Shown: piece by piece, positions 1 through 8,340 of the stretch | Position numbering within the stretch: the first letter of the stretch is position 1 | How the letters are laid out: each line of letters begins with the position of its first letter | Assembly: GCA_049614485.1 (NCBI GenBank) | Contig: JBMZDR010000033.1 | Span: forward strand, 1 to 17,578 | Reading direction: 5' to 3' | Length of the DNA: 17,578 nucleotides | Origin: GCA-2733415 sp049614485 | Lineage (GTDB): Bacteria; Bacteroidota; Bacteroidia; Flavobacteriales; Flavobacteriaceae | Notes under the pieces: model-generated | What the model saw: the letters and a program-made list of their open reading frames with translations, nothing else | The model's database searches: none | What the model was told of the DNA's origin: nothing | Translations under genes and position numbers: made by a program

Positions 1-53
1 TGCGACCTCCTCGTCCCAAACGAGGCGCGATGACCGGGCTACGCTACACCCCG
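1..53 (-). tRNA. tRNA-Pro (UGG), 3' part missing at window edge
   Basis: Read on the minus strand, the gene begins CGGGGTGTAGCG at position 53 and runs off the left edge. The anticodon stem CCTCG/CGAGG encloses the loop TTTGGGA, giving anticodon UGG (plus-strand CCA at 16-18). Only the acceptor 5' strand, D arm, anticodon arm and start of the variable region are inside the window. It lies 15 nt after tRNA-Ser on the same strand and is probably co-transcribed with it. Confidence 0.93.
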
Positions 54-68
54 AATTAATATATTTTG

Positions 69-155
69 CGGAGAGACAGGGATTCGAACCCTGGGTACCC
101 TTGCGGGTACGCTTGTTTAGCAAACAAGTCCTTTCGGCCACTCAGGCACCTCTCC
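69..155 (-). tRNA. tRNA-Ser (GCU)
   Basis: Read on the minus strand, this is a class II tRNA. The acceptor strand GGAGAGG pairs with TCTCTCC (last pair G-T) and is followed by discriminator G. The anticodon loop carries GCT (plus-strand AGC at 119-121). The long variable arm GTACCC-GCAA-GGGTAC is diagnostic for serine tRNAs, and the T loop is the standard TTCGAAT. CCA is not encoded, since the bases after the discriminator are CAAA. It is the first gene of a Ser-Pro tRNA unit. Confidence 0.97.
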
Positions 156-188
156 AATATGTCAATTCACAAGTATTAATTGCGGTTG

Positions 189-219
189 CAAATATATTGC
201 AAGTTTCCTTTTCTTACAA
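189..219 (-). promoter_or_regulatory. Bacteroidota-type promoter for the tRNA-Ser/tRNA-Pro unit
   Basis: On the minus strand, TTG (plus CAA at 217-219), 20 nt, then TATATTTG (plus 189-196). This matches the Bacteroidota vegetative promoter (-33 TTG, -7 TAnnTTTG) exactly in both boxes. Transcription would start near position 182, giving a short leader before tRNA-Ser at 155. Three phased T-tracts lie directly upstream (222-250). Confidence 0.65.
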
Positions 220-221
220 GG

Positions 222-250
222 TTTTTTTAGCTTTTTTTAAAGTTTTTTTT
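222..250 (-). promoter_or_regulatory. phased A-tracts upstream of the tRNA promoter (UP-element-like curved DNA)
   Basis: Three runs of T on the plus strand (222-228, 232-238, 243-250; A-tracts on the minus strand) have centres 10 to 11 bp apart, which is one helical turn. Such phasing is known to curve DNA. They sit immediately 5' of the -33 element of the tRNA promoter, where an UP element or curvature would boost a stable-RNA promoter. The tracts are seen directly; the function is inferred. Confidence 0.45.
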
Positions 251-272
251 AATCGATTAATTATCAACACTT

Positions 273-2330
273 TTAGTCAGGGTACTCAATACGCAAGTGG
301 TATATATTAATAAGTTTTTGCTTCAAAACCTTTTTTATCAACTCTATTTCTTTAAAAGTAATATCTGCATTTAAAAATTGACCGTCATTTTTTTGCTTTT
401 CTATAATTTGATCAACAAAAACACTAATTTTTGTGTAATCTGGATTCTTAATACTTTTTGAAGCAGCCTCAACACTATCACACATCATTAGTATAGCTGT
501 TTCTTTTGAAAATGGTTTTGGTCCTTTGTATTGAAAATGCTCCATAACAACACCGTCGTTCTTTAAGTTTTTTTCCATACTGTAAAAATAATAGACCAAA
601 CTTGTTCCATGGTGTGTTCTTATGAAATCAATTATTCTATCGGGTAAGTTATGCTTTTTAGCAATTTCAATACCATCTAACACATGATCTATAATAATCC
701 GGGCGCTTTCTTTTGGCGCTAATTCATTATGCGGATTAATGTTATTGCTTTGGTTTTCTATAAAGTAAGTAGGGGCGTTCATTTTACCTATATCATGATA
801 TAAAGCACCTACCCTAACTAACATGGCATTGGCGCCTATTTCATTTGCTGATGCCTCTGCTAAGTTTGCTACATTTAATGAATGATGAAATGTTCCTGGT
901 GCTTTATCTGCTAAAAGCTTTAATAATTTTGAGTTGGTATCTGACAACTCCAATAAAGACACGTCAGACACTAATCCAAATATTTTCTCATAAATATAAA
1001 TTAACGGTTGTGCAAAAAGCATTGCCATTCCGCATAATAAAAACAAGCCGAATGTTTCTAACTTTAAAGTTGAAATATTACCTTCATGAATAATGAAAAA
1101 AGAAAAGTATGCAATAATATAAACCAATGTGATTTGAGCTACAGAAATAAATAGATTAACACGCTTATACAGTTCTGAAACCGTAAGGATTGTAATAATT
1201 CCCGCTATAATTTGCAAAAACATATACTCATAGCTATTTGGCATTATAAAACCAATAAGCAATACTGTAATAACATGGGTAAACAACCCCAATCTTGCAT
1301 CAAAAAAAGCTTTTAAAATTAATGGTAAAATACACAACGGTACTATATATAAATAATTTGGCTGATACTTTAAAATAACTGTTGTAATAAAAATCATTAC
1401 AATGATATTGAAGAATATAAATGTTAGCTTGGTATTATTATTATAAACCGACACTCTGTATTTTCTTAAAAATAAAATTAGCATTAACAAAGCCAACACC
1501 ACCAGTATCACATATCCAAATACAATCCAGTTGTAATTAGACTTATCCCAAACCTGTGATTCATATATCTCTTTTAAAGAACTCAACTTTTGATACTTAT
1601 CACCTTCTATCACCTCTCCTTTTGAAATGATTATTGCATTCTCTTTTAGCAAGCCTATAGTTGGTGATAGTTTACTTTTTTCGTGTTCAAAAATTTCATC
1701 ATTAAAAGCTTTATCATAACGTACATTTTCTTTAATGTGATTAAAAAAAACTTCTGTTAAGTAATTTTTGTATGGGTTATAAATAGAATCTGAAAACCTT
1801 TTTTGTATCACAGCGCTAATGTTTTCAGTAGTCAGCAAACTTGAAAAAAGGATGCTTTTTGCAACATCAGACCCTTTAGTTTTCAAAACAACACTTTTTG
1901 TAGACTCCAGGGTAATATCCTCCGAAAGTACTCCCGTAGCATATATATCATCTACTGTAGATGTTAACACTTGTTTTACACCTTCTTTAAAATTAGTATT
2001 TAGTGAATCTGGAAATGTCGCTTCAAAATCATTAATTAAACTGCTTTTAGATTTTTCTGGAATTGTTGTATCTAAGATAAAGTACGAAGGCAGTTCGTCT
2101 TTTATTTTAGATATTTCATCTACTAATTGCTGATCTGTTTTTTGTATAGGAAAATCAAAAGGAGCGTATAAATTTTCATTTTGCCATACTTTTCCTTTTT
2201 CAAAATTGTACTTAAATGCCCCGCCTTTAGGAAATAAATACACTATAAAAAATGTAGATACCACAAACAAGAACACTTTATAAATGACAGATTGATATTT
2301 ATATAACCTATTGAAGTTTTTTCTCATCAT
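273..2330 (-). CDS. 7TM-HD family membrane phosphodiesterase (PgpH-like, probable c-di-AMP hydrolase)
   Basis: The 685-aa protein has the PgpH/7TM-HD layout. An N-terminal membrane helix (about 17-33) leads into an extracytoplasmic domain (about 34-265). Seven closely packed membrane helices follow (about 266-450), then a cytosolic HD domain (about 475-640). Metal-binding residues are visible: H483 (TFHHSLNV), H512-D513 (ALYHDIGKM), H573-H574 (THHGTS) and D618 (MCDSVEA). Characterised relatives such as Listeria PgpH hydrolyse c-di-AMP at the inner membrane. That substrate is inferred here, because the window holds no c-di-AMP synthase. The length is typical. The protein starts with two Met codons; a possible -7 box TATTTTTG lies at 2347-2354. 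It is divergent from the thiolase gene, and no clear terminator separates it from the downstream tRNA promoter. Confidence 0.9.
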   Translation of the reverse strand: MMRKNFNRLYKYQSVIYKVFLFVVSTFFIVYLFPKGGAFKYNFEKGKVWQNENLYAPFDFPIQKTDQQLVDEISKIKDELPSYFILDTTIPEKSKSSLINDFEATFPDSLNTNFKEGVKQVLTSTVDDIYATGVLSEDITLESTKSVVLKTKGSDVAKSILFSSLLTTENISAVIQKRFSDSIYNPYKNYLTEVFFNHIKENVRYDKAFNDEIFEHEKSKLSPTIGLLKENAIIISKGEVIEGDKYQKLSSLKEIYESQVWDKSNYNWIVFGYVILVVLALLMLILFLRKYRVSVYNNNTKLTFIFFNIIVMIFITTVILKYQPNYLYIVPLCILPLILKAFFDARLGLFTHVITVLLIGFIMPNSYEYMFLQIIAGIITILTVSELYKRVNLFISVAQITLVYIIAYFSFFIIHEGNISTLKLETFGLFLLCGMAMLFAQPLIYIYEKIFGLVSDVSLLELSDTNSKLLKLLADKAPGTFHHSLNVANLAEASANEIGANAMLVRVGALYHDIGKMNAPTYFIENQSNNINPHNELAPKESARIIIDHVLDGIEIAKKHNLPDRIIDFIRTHHGTSLVYYFYSMEKNLKNDGVVMEHFQYKGPKPFSKETAILMMCDSVEAASKSIKNPDYTKISVFVDQIIEKQKNDGQFLNADITFKEIELIKKVLKQKLINIYHLRIEYPD

Positions 2331-2346
2331 AAATGCATAATTCCTT

Positions 2347-2354
2347 CAAAAATA
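2347..2354 (-). promoter_or_regulatory. candidate -7 box for the 7TM-HD gene
   Basis: The minus strand reads TATTTTTG, an exact match to TAnnTTTG, 16 nt upstream of the start codon. No TTG occurs at the usual distance upstream, so only half of the promoter is supported. If it is used, the 5' leader would be about 10 nt. Confidence 0.3.
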
Positions 2355-2427
2355 CTAAAATAAAAACGCCATTTCCGTTTATGAAAAGCTTTTTAAATCA
2401 ATTTCATTAAATCGACATTAATATTAT

Positions 2428-2458
2428 TTACAATCCCCATAAAATTTCATTAAATTCG
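2428..2458 (+). promoter_or_regulatory. candidate promoter for the thiolase-peptidase operon
   Basis: TTA (2428-2430), 20 nt, then TAAATTCG (2451-2458). This differs by one base in each box from the consensus TTG / TAnnTTTG and has the same 20-nt spacing as the better tRNA promoter at 189-219. Transcription would start near 2465, about 35 nt before the ATG at 2501. Confidence 0.4.
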
Positions 2459-2500
2459 CGAACATATAATTTTATTAAGATTTATAAAAAACGTAACGAT

Positions 2501-3679
2501 ATGAGTACAAAAGTTGTCATTGTTTCTGCTGCAAGAACTCCAATAGGAAGCTTTTTAGGAAGCCTATCTACTGTTCCTGCTACAAAATTAGGAGCAACCG
2601 CTATTAAAGGTGCATTAGCAAAAATTAATTTAGATGTTAATGAAGTTGATGAAGTAATTATGGGTAATGTTGTTCAGGCTGGAAACGGTCAGGCACCAGC
2701 TAGACAAGCTGCTATTCATGCTGGTCTTTCAGAAAATGTTCCTGCTACCACAATTAATAAAGTTTGTGCTTCAGGTATGAAAGCTGTAATGCAAGCTGCT
2801 CAAGCTATAAAAAGTGGTGATGCTGATGTTGTTGTAGCTGGTGGTATGGAAAACATGAGTTTAATACCTCATTATTTTCACGCGAGATCTTCAACTAAAT
2901 TTGGCCCAACTAAAATGTTAGATGGTATGCAAGTTGACGGTTTAGTAGATGCGTATAGCCAAGAAGCTATGGGTGTTTGCGCGGATGCTTGTGCAACTGA
3001 ATATGAAATATCAAGAGAAGATCAAGACAAATATGCTATTGAGTCTTACAGAAGATCAACTGCTGCTTGGGAGGCAGGAAAATTTGACAATGAAGTAGTT
3101 CCTGTAGAAGTTCCTCAACGAAGAGGTGAACCAACTATTATATCTAAAGATGAAGAATATACGAATGTAAGACTAGATAAAGTTCCGGCTTTACGTCCGG
3201 CATTCACAAAAGACGGTACAGCGACAGCTGCCAATTCATCTACTATTAATGATGGTGCAGGTGCTGTAGTCTTAATGTCAGAAGAGAAAGCGAAAAGTTT
3301 AGGATTAACGCCTTTAGCATACATTACCGGATACGCTGATGCTGCACAAGAACCAAAATGGTTTACAACTGCTCCTGCAAAAGCTTTACCTAAAGCATTA
3401 AACAAAGCAAATACTAAACTTGAAGACGTAGATTTCTTTGAATTTAACGAAGCTTTTTCTGTTGTTGGTTTAGCAAATATGAAACTATTAGGATTAAACG
3501 ACAGTAACGTTAATGTAAATGGTGGAGCTGTTTCATTAGGTCACCCATTAGGATGCTCTGGTGTAAGAATTTTAATCACACTTTTAAACGTATTAGAGCA
3601 AAACAATGCTAAAACTGGTGCTGCAGCTATTTGTAATGGTGGTGGAGGCGCATCAGCAATTGTTATTGAACGCGCTTAA
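2501..3679 (+). CDS. acetyl-CoA C-acetyltransferase (thiolase II)
   Basis: The 392-aa cytosolic enzyme is a full-length thiolase. It condenses two acetyl-CoA to acetoacetyl-CoA, or runs the reverse reaction. The acyl-accepting cysteine is C89 (NKVCASGMK), the NEAF loop is at 316-319, the catalytic histidine is H348 (GHPLGCSG) and the second cysteine is C378 (CNGGGGAS). These four blocks define the family. Length and motifs fit biosynthetic or degradative acetyl-CoA acetyltransferases of the AtoB/PhaA kind, but which pathway it serves cannot be told from the neighbours, so no symbol is given. The start is well supported, because MSTKVVIVSAARTPIG is the usual thiolase N-terminus. The peptidase gene follows after 14 nt, so the two are probably one operon. 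Confidence 0.95.
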   Translation: MSTKVVIVSAARTPIGSFLGSLSTVPATKLGATAIKGALAKINLDVNEVDEVIMGNVVQAGNGQAPARQAAIHAGLSENVPATTINKVCASGMKAVMQAAQAIKSGDADVVVAGGMENMSLIPHYFHARSSTKFGPTKMLDGMQVDGLVDAYSQEAMGVCADACATEYEISREDQDKYAIESYRRSTAAWEAGKFDNEVVPVEVPQRRGEPTIISKDEEYTNVRLDKVPALRPAFTKDGTATAANSSTINDGAGAVVLMSEEKAKSLGLTPLAYITGYADAAQEPKWFTTAPAKALPKALNKANTKLEDVDFFEFNEAFSVVGLANMKLLGLNDSNVNVNGGAVSLGHPLGCSGVRILITLLNVLEQNNAKTGAAAICNGGGGASAIVIERA

Positions 3680-3693
3680 TATTTAGGTTAATA

Positions 3694-4443
3694 ATGCAAT
3701 ACGGAATTACACATTTAAGCATTGTCCCTTTAAGACTTGAACCAGCAGATCCTAGTGAGTTAGTTTCACAGGTGCTCTATGGTGATTGTTTTAAAGTACT
3801 AGAACAACGTAAAAAATGGAGTAAAATACGATTGGCGTTTGACAACTACGAAGGCTGGATTGACAACAAACAATATTTAGAGATCTCTGAAGACATTTAC
3901 AAACAATTGTCTTCAGAATCTTTAAAAGTTTCTGCCGACCTGGTAGAATACATCACCACAAAAGAAGGTCATTTAAACTTAATTCCATTAGGAGCCACAC
4001 TTAATGGCTTATCTCTTTTACAACACCAATATGATGGCGAAATATTAAGTGGCAAACAAATAAAAGAAAACCTTATTCCTACAGCATTTATGTATTTGAA
4101 CGCACCGTATTTATGGGGCGGCAAAACACCTTTCGGGATTGACTGTAGCGGATTTACACAAATGGTTTACAAACTTAATGGCTATAAAATTTTCAGAGAT
4201 GCTTCTCAACAAGCAAAACAAGGTGACCCTTTAAGTTTTATAGAAGAAAGTGAACCTGGAGATTTGGCTTTTTTTGACAATAGTGAAGGTGCCATCACAC
4301 ATGTTGGCATCATCATGAAAGATAATTATATTATTCATGCTCACGGTCAAGTTCGCATAGATAGACTAGACCATACAGGTATTTTTAACACTGAGCGAAA
4401 CACCCACACTCACAAGCTTCGTGTCATAAAACGAATCATATAA
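3694..4443 (+). CDS. NlpC/P60 cysteine peptidase with SH3-like N-terminus (murein peptide recycling type)
   Basis: The 249-aa protein has an N-terminal bacterial SH3-like region (about 1-60, containing GWIDNKQY), a linking region with a second SH3-like part (about 75-125), and a C40 peptidase domain (about 130-249). The catalytic cysteine is C151 in GIDCSGFTQ, the histidine is H203 in THVGII, and H215 (IIHAHG) is the likely third polar residue. No signal peptide is visible, so it probably acts in the cytosol on imported cell-wall peptides. This matches the dipeptidyl-peptidase VI/YkfC group, which cuts gamma-D-Glu-diaminoacid bonds. The substrate is inferred from family resemblance. It follows the thiolase gene by 14 nt with no evident functional link. 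A strong palindromic terminator begins at its stop codon. Confidence 0.88.
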   Translation: MQYGITHLSIVPLRLEPADPSELVSQVLYGDCFKVLEQRKKWSKIRLAFDNYEGWIDNKQYLEISEDIYKQLSSESLKVSADLVEYITTKEGHLNLIPLGATLNGLSLLQHQYDGEILSGKQIKENLIPTAFMYLNAPYLWGGKTPFGIDCSGFTQMVYKLNGYKIFRDASQQAKQGDPLSFIEESEPGDLAFFDNSEGAITHVGIIMKDNYIIHAHGQVRIDRLDHTGIFNTERNTHTHKLRVIKRII

Positions 4444-4488
4444 AAACAAAAAAAGGAGCTAATTAATTAGCTCCTTTTTTTGTTTTTA
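4441..4488. terminator. bidirectional rho-independent terminator, perfect 24-bp inverted repeat
   Basis: The 48 bases form a perfect palindrome centred between 4464 and 4465. The core half is AGGAGCTAATT, flanked by A-runs on the left and matching T-runs on the right, including a matched C4447-G4482 pair. It starts on the stop codon of the peptidase gene and lies 11 nt from the end of the convergent TPR gene, so it can stop transcription from both sides. Confidence 0.9.
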
Positions 4489-4499
4489 AACCTCTATAA

Positions 4500-5735
4500 T
4501 TATAGAGATTCTAGCAATGTTTTCATCGCTTTATACTTTTCTGTTTCCCCTAAAACACTATACATGTTTTTTAATGTTTGAGCTGCACTTTCATTTTTAG
4601 CATCAACTGATAGTATTTTTTCTAAAAACGGAACTGCCGTTTTATATATTGAATTTCTTTTCTCTTGCAATACATCATACTTCTTGTTATCAGCAGCAGA
4701 AGTTCCTAAAGAGTTCATTTGCTCAACAACTGTTGTTTCTTCTTTTAAAATTAATGCCGCCATATTAAAGTTTGAATTAACATCATCAGGCTTCAGGTTT
4801 AAACTTTTTTGATAGTATTGCTTGGCTGCAACATCATCTCCCTGCTCCGCAGCAATAACACCTAAATTAAAAAATAACGTTGAATTTGTAGGATCTTGCT
4901 TAATTGCTTCTTCCAACAACTCTTTAAACTTATCTTTCTTACCTAATTTTAAATACAAATTAGCTTCTGTTATAATTAAATCAATATTAGTTGGCTCCAT
5001 GACTCTAGCTTCCTTTATTGCTTTTATAGCAGCGTCAGTGTTACCTAAATCTAGATTCATAAATGCAATATTCTTAATTATAGAAGGCAATACAGATTCT
5101 GATAGTTTTTCAGTTGGTTTTATGTGTGACCCTGATTTCACAGCCAAAAACCTCATATCTTTATTAGGAAAAGCTTCTTCTGATTTTGTTTCTTTATTGT
5201 AGGCAAAATATTGCTTTTTTACTCCTGTATAACCTTTTTCTTTAAGCTCAACAAACAAAGGTAATGCAGCTTTATAATCTTTAGCTGCTACATAAGAATT
5301 GGCTGCATGATACAAATATATCTGATCACCGGATAACTCATAAGCCGTGTAAAGCTTCTTTGCAGAAGCAACTTGGTTTCCTTGGCCTTGATCAGCAATT
5401 GCTTCATTTATCAACTTAGACGCTACCGCCCCTTTTAATTCTGAAATTTCTGCTGCATACTTTGGTGTATTATTTGCCTCAAACTCTTGAAGAGCTACAG
5501 ACATTCCGTTATAATCAGTACCATTAAGCATTGCTTTTGCTTTTAAGTAGTAATACTTTGCTTTTGTTTTATCATCTGCTTTTGATATTACACTTTCTGC
5601 AACTGCAATTAACGCCTTTGTATCTGCGTATTTTTCAGATTTTACTGCTTTTTCTAAAGCTTTTACTTCACTTTTTTGGGCAAACGTTACACTTGTCATT
5701 CCTAACAGCGCCAATGCCAATACTTGCTTTTTCAT
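4500..5735 (-). CDS. secreted/periplasmic TPR-repeat protein of unknown role
   Basis: The start is placed at the ATG at 5735, giving 411 aa, because the protein then begins with a clean signal peptide (MKK, hydrophobic core LALALLGMTSV, cleavage after TFAQ, residue 20). An upstream in-frame ATG at 5783 would add 16 residues before the signal peptide and lies inside the gyrA terminator. The mature protein is helical and repetitive. TPR-like units are recognisable at about 221-252, 253-286, 287-320 (LFFNLGVIAAEQGD, then YYQKSLNLKPDD) and 376-409. No enzymatic motif is visible. TPR proteins usually act as protein-binding scaffolds; a role in the periplasm is inferred. The gene lies downstream of gyrA on the same strand but is separated from it by a terminator, so it is probably its own unit. 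Confidence 0.85.
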   Translation of the reverse strand: MKKQVLALALLGMTSVTFAQKSEVKALEKAVKSEKYADTKALIAVAESVISKADDKTKAKYYYLKAKAMLNGTDYNGMSVALQEFEANNTPKYAAEISELKGAVASKLINEAIADQGQGNQVASAKKLYTAYELSGDQIYLYHAANSYVAAKDYKAALPLFVELKEKGYTGVKKQYFAYNKETKSEEAFPNKDMRFLAVKSGSHIKPTEKLSESVLPSIIKNIAFMNLDLGNTDAAIKAIKEARVMEPTNIDLIITEANLYLKLGKKDKFKELLEEAIKQDPTNSTLFFNLGVIAAEQGDDVAAKQYYQKSLNLKPDDVNSNFNMAALILKEETTVVEQMNSLGTSAADNKKYDVLQEKRNSIYKTAVPFLEKILSVDAKNESAAQTLKNMYSVLGETEKYKAMKTLLESL

Positions 5736-5753
5736 ATTCTTGGGTTTTAATAT

Positions 5754-5796
5754 AAAAAACCACATACTGCTTTTCAATAACAACTATGTGGTTTTA
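5754..5796 (-). terminator. rho-independent terminator of gyrA
   Basis: The 11-bp perfect stem AAAACCACATA (5756-5766) / TATGTGGTTTT (5785-5795) has an 18-nt loop. Read on the minus strand it is followed by a T6 tract (5759-5754), 25 nt after the gyrA stop. It lies between gyrA and the TPR gene and argues against simple co-transcription. Confidence 0.8.
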
Positions 5797-5820
5797 TAAT
5801 TTAATTATATACTTATTATT

Positions 5821-8340
5821 CTATTCTTCTTCTTGTGAATTATCTGTTGCAACAGTTGTGCCACTTTCATCTAACAAATCATCAGATTCTATATCACCTT
5901 CATCTTCTTGCATTACTTTAGCAACAGCAGCTATAGAATCTTTTCCTTTAATATTTATTAAACGAACACCTTGTGTTGCACGTCCCATAACACGAAGGTC
6001 AGATACCGCCATACGAATAGTTAAACCAGATTTATTAATGATCATTAAATCATCTTCATCAGTTACATTTTTAATTGTAACCAATTCACCTGTTTTTTCA
6101 GTTACAGAAATTGTTTTAACTCCTTTTCCACCACGATTCGTAATTCTGTAATCTTCTAAACTTGAACGTTTTCCGTAACCATTTTCAGAAACCACTAAGA
6201 TGTTACTTTCCATATCATCAACAGCAATCATACCAACAACCTCATCGTTGTCATGTGCTAAAGTAATACCACGTACTCCTGAAGCTCCTCTACCCATAGG
6301 TCGCGTTTTACTTTCTTCAAAACGAATAGACTTACCAGATTTTAACGCTAGCATTACTTGACTGTTTCCAGTAGTTAATTTTGCTTCTAATAACTCATCA
6401 CCCTCTTTAATAGTAATTGCATTAATACCATTTGTTCTTGGACGAGAATATTGTTCTAAAGATGTCTTTTTAACTTGTCCTTTTTTAGTAGCCATAATTA
6501 CATATTGGCTATTCACATAGTCTTCATCTTTTAAATCTTGAGTACAAATGAACGCTTTCACTTTATCATCTTGCTCAATATTTATTAAATTCTGAATTGC
6601 ACGACCTTTAGACGATTTACTTCCTTCAGGAATTTCATACACACGCATCCAGAAACATTTTCCTTTTTGCGTAAAGAACAGCATGTATTGATGGTTTGTC
6701 CCTACAAATAAATGTTCTAAGAAATCTTCATTTCTTGTAGAAGATCCTTTTGCACCAACACCACCTCTATTCTGTTTTTTATATTCATCTAATGGTGTAC
6801 GTTTAATGTAACCTGCATGTGAAATTGTAATAACAACATTACTGTTTGGTATCAAATCTTCAATACTTACATCACCACCAGCGTAGTTAATTTCCGAACG
6901 ACGCTCATCACCATATTTCTTTTGAACTTCTAACAATTCATCTTTAATGATTTGCATTCTACGAGATTCATTAGCAAGAATATCTTTTAAATCTTCAATA
7001 GTTAACATCAACTCATCATACTCAGCACGTAACTTATCTTGTTCAAGACCAGTTAACTGACGTAAACGCATTTCAACAATTGCACGCGCTTGAATTTCTG
7101 ACAAGCTAAAACGTTCAATCAACTTACCTCTTGCCTCTTCTGTATTTTTAGAACCTCTTATTAACGCAATAACTTCATCAATATTATCAGAAGCGATAAT
7201 TAATCCTTCTAATATATGCGCGCGTTCTTCAGCTTTCTTTAGTAAGTATTTTGTTCGTCTGACAACAACATCATGTCTGTGTTCAACGAAATAATGTATC
7301 AACTCTTTCAAGTTTAACATTTGTGGTCTTCCGTTTACCAATGCAATATTGTTTACACTGAAAGATGATTGTAATGCCGTGTATTTGAATAATTTATTTA
7401 AAACGATATTTGGTACAGCATCACGCTTTAAAATATAAACGATACGCATACCTGTTCTATCAGATTCATCTCTAATAGAAGAAATCCCTTCTAATTTTTT
7501 ATCATTAACTAAGTCGGCAGTTTTCTTAATCATATCTGCCTTATTCACTTGATAAGGAATTTCAGATACAATAATACATTCTCTACCTTGAACCTCTTCA
7601 ATAACGGCTTTAGCTCTAACAACTATTTTACCTCTACCTGTTTTAAAGGCATCACGCACACCTTCGTATCCGTAAATTATTCCACCGGTAGGAAAATCAG
7701 GAGCTTTAACATGTTGCATTAACTCGTCAACCTCAATATCATTATTTTCTATATAGGCTATTGTACCATCAACAACTTCAGTTAAATTATGAGGTGGCAT
7801 GTTTGTTGCCATACCTACAGCAATACCTGAAGCACCGTTTACTAACAAACCAGGAATACGTGTTGGTAAAACTTTTGGTTCTTTTAACGTATCATCAAAA
7901 TTCAATTGATGATCTACAGTATCTTTATCTATATCCGCCAACATATCTTCAGATATCTTACGCATACGTACTTCCGTATAACGCATTGCAGCAGGACTAT
8001 CACCATCTACAGACCCAAAGTTACCTTGTCCGTCAACCAACATGTAACGCAAACTCCATTCTTGAGCCATACGCACCATGGCGTCATATACTGATGTATC
8101 ACCATGTGGGTGATACTTTCCTAAAACCTCTCCAACAATTCTCGCAGACTTTTTATAAGCTTTGTTTGAAGCTACACCAAGTTCATGCATACCAAAAAGT
8201 ACACGTCTATGAACTGGCTTCATTCCATCTCTTACGTCTGGCAAAGCACGTGAAACAATAACCGACATTGAATAATCAATGTAAGCTGATTTCATTTCAT
8301 CTTCAATATTAATTGGTATCAGTTTATCTCCGTCTATCAT
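5821..8340 (-). CDS. gyrA: DNA gyrase subunit A
   Basis: The 839-aa protein is full length. The N-terminal winged-helix/tower part carries the active-site tyrosine Y121 in AAMRYTEVRM, which attacks DNA during strand passage. The quinolone-resistance region reads HPHGDTSVYD (78-86), with Thr at the position of E. coli Ser83 and Asp86 at that of Asp87; Thr here is a natural variant in many bacteria and is not by itself evidence of resistance. The coiled-coil arm spans about 360-480. The C-terminal beta-pinwheel begins near 490 with a GyrA box of the form QNRGGVG (523-529), and a second box-like loop TNRGGKG lies at 734-740. The tail (about 811-839) is strongly acidic. It works with GyrB, which is not in this window. 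It is divergent from clpC across a 250-nt region. Confidence 0.98.
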   Translation of the reverse strand: MIDGDKLIPINIEDEMKSAYIDYSMSVIVSRALPDVRDGMKPVHRRVLFGMHELGVASNKAYKKSARIVGEVLGKYHPHGDTSVYDAMVRMAQEWSLRYMLVDGQGNFGSVDGDSPAAMRYTEVRMRKISEDMLADIDKDTVDHQLNFDDTLKEPKVLPTRIPGLLVNGASGIAVGMATNMPPHNLTEVVDGTIAYIENNDIEVDELMQHVKAPDFPTGGIIYGYEGVRDAFKTGRGKIVVRAKAVIEEVQGRECIIVSEIPYQVNKADMIKKTADLVNDKKLEGISSIRDESDRTGMRIVYILKRDAVPNIVLNKLFKYTALQSSFSVNNIALVNGRPQMLNLKELIHYFVEHRHDVVVRRTKYLLKKAEERAHILEGLIIASDNIDEVIALIRGSKNTEEARGKLIERFSLSEIQARAIVEMRLRQLTGLEQDKLRAEYDELMLTIEDLKDILANESRRMQIIKDELLEVQKKYGDERRSEINYAGGDVSIEDLIPNSNVVITISHAGYIKRTPLDEYKKQNRGGVGAKGSSTRNEDFLEHLFVGTNHQYMLFFTQKGKCFWMRVYEIPEGSKSSKGRAIQNLINIEQDDKVKAFICTQDLKDEDYVNSQYVIMATKKGQVKKTSLEQYSRPRTNGINAITIKEGDELLEAKLTTGNSQVMLALKSGKSIRFEESKTRPMGRGASGVRGITLAHDNDEVVGMIAVDDMESNILVVSENGYGKRSSLEDYRITNRGGKGVKTISVTEKTGELVTIKNVTDEDDLMIINKSGLTIRMAVSDLRVMGRATQGVRLINIKGKDSIAAVAKVMQEDEGDIESDDLLDESGTTVATDNSQEEE

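Noticed and set aside
249..260. Palindrome TTAATCGATTAA as an operator
   Set aside because: Twelve bases in A+T-rich DNA are easily found by chance, and it lies beyond the promoter's upstream tracts without other support.
5736..5783. Upstream extension of the TPR protein by 16 residues
   Set aside because: The extension lies over the gyrA terminator stem and would place residues before a clear signal peptide; the ATG at 5735 is better.
6040..8150. Quinolone-resistance mutation in gyrA
   Set aside because: Thr at the position of E. coli Ser83 is a normal wild-type residue in many bacteria, and Asp87's equivalent is intact.
7761..8261. Open frame of 166 codons on the plus strand inside gyrA
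   Set aside because: It is antisense to a certain gene, its composition follows the gyrA codons, and it shows no domain. The same applies to other antisense frames within the HD, thiolase, clpC and protease genes.
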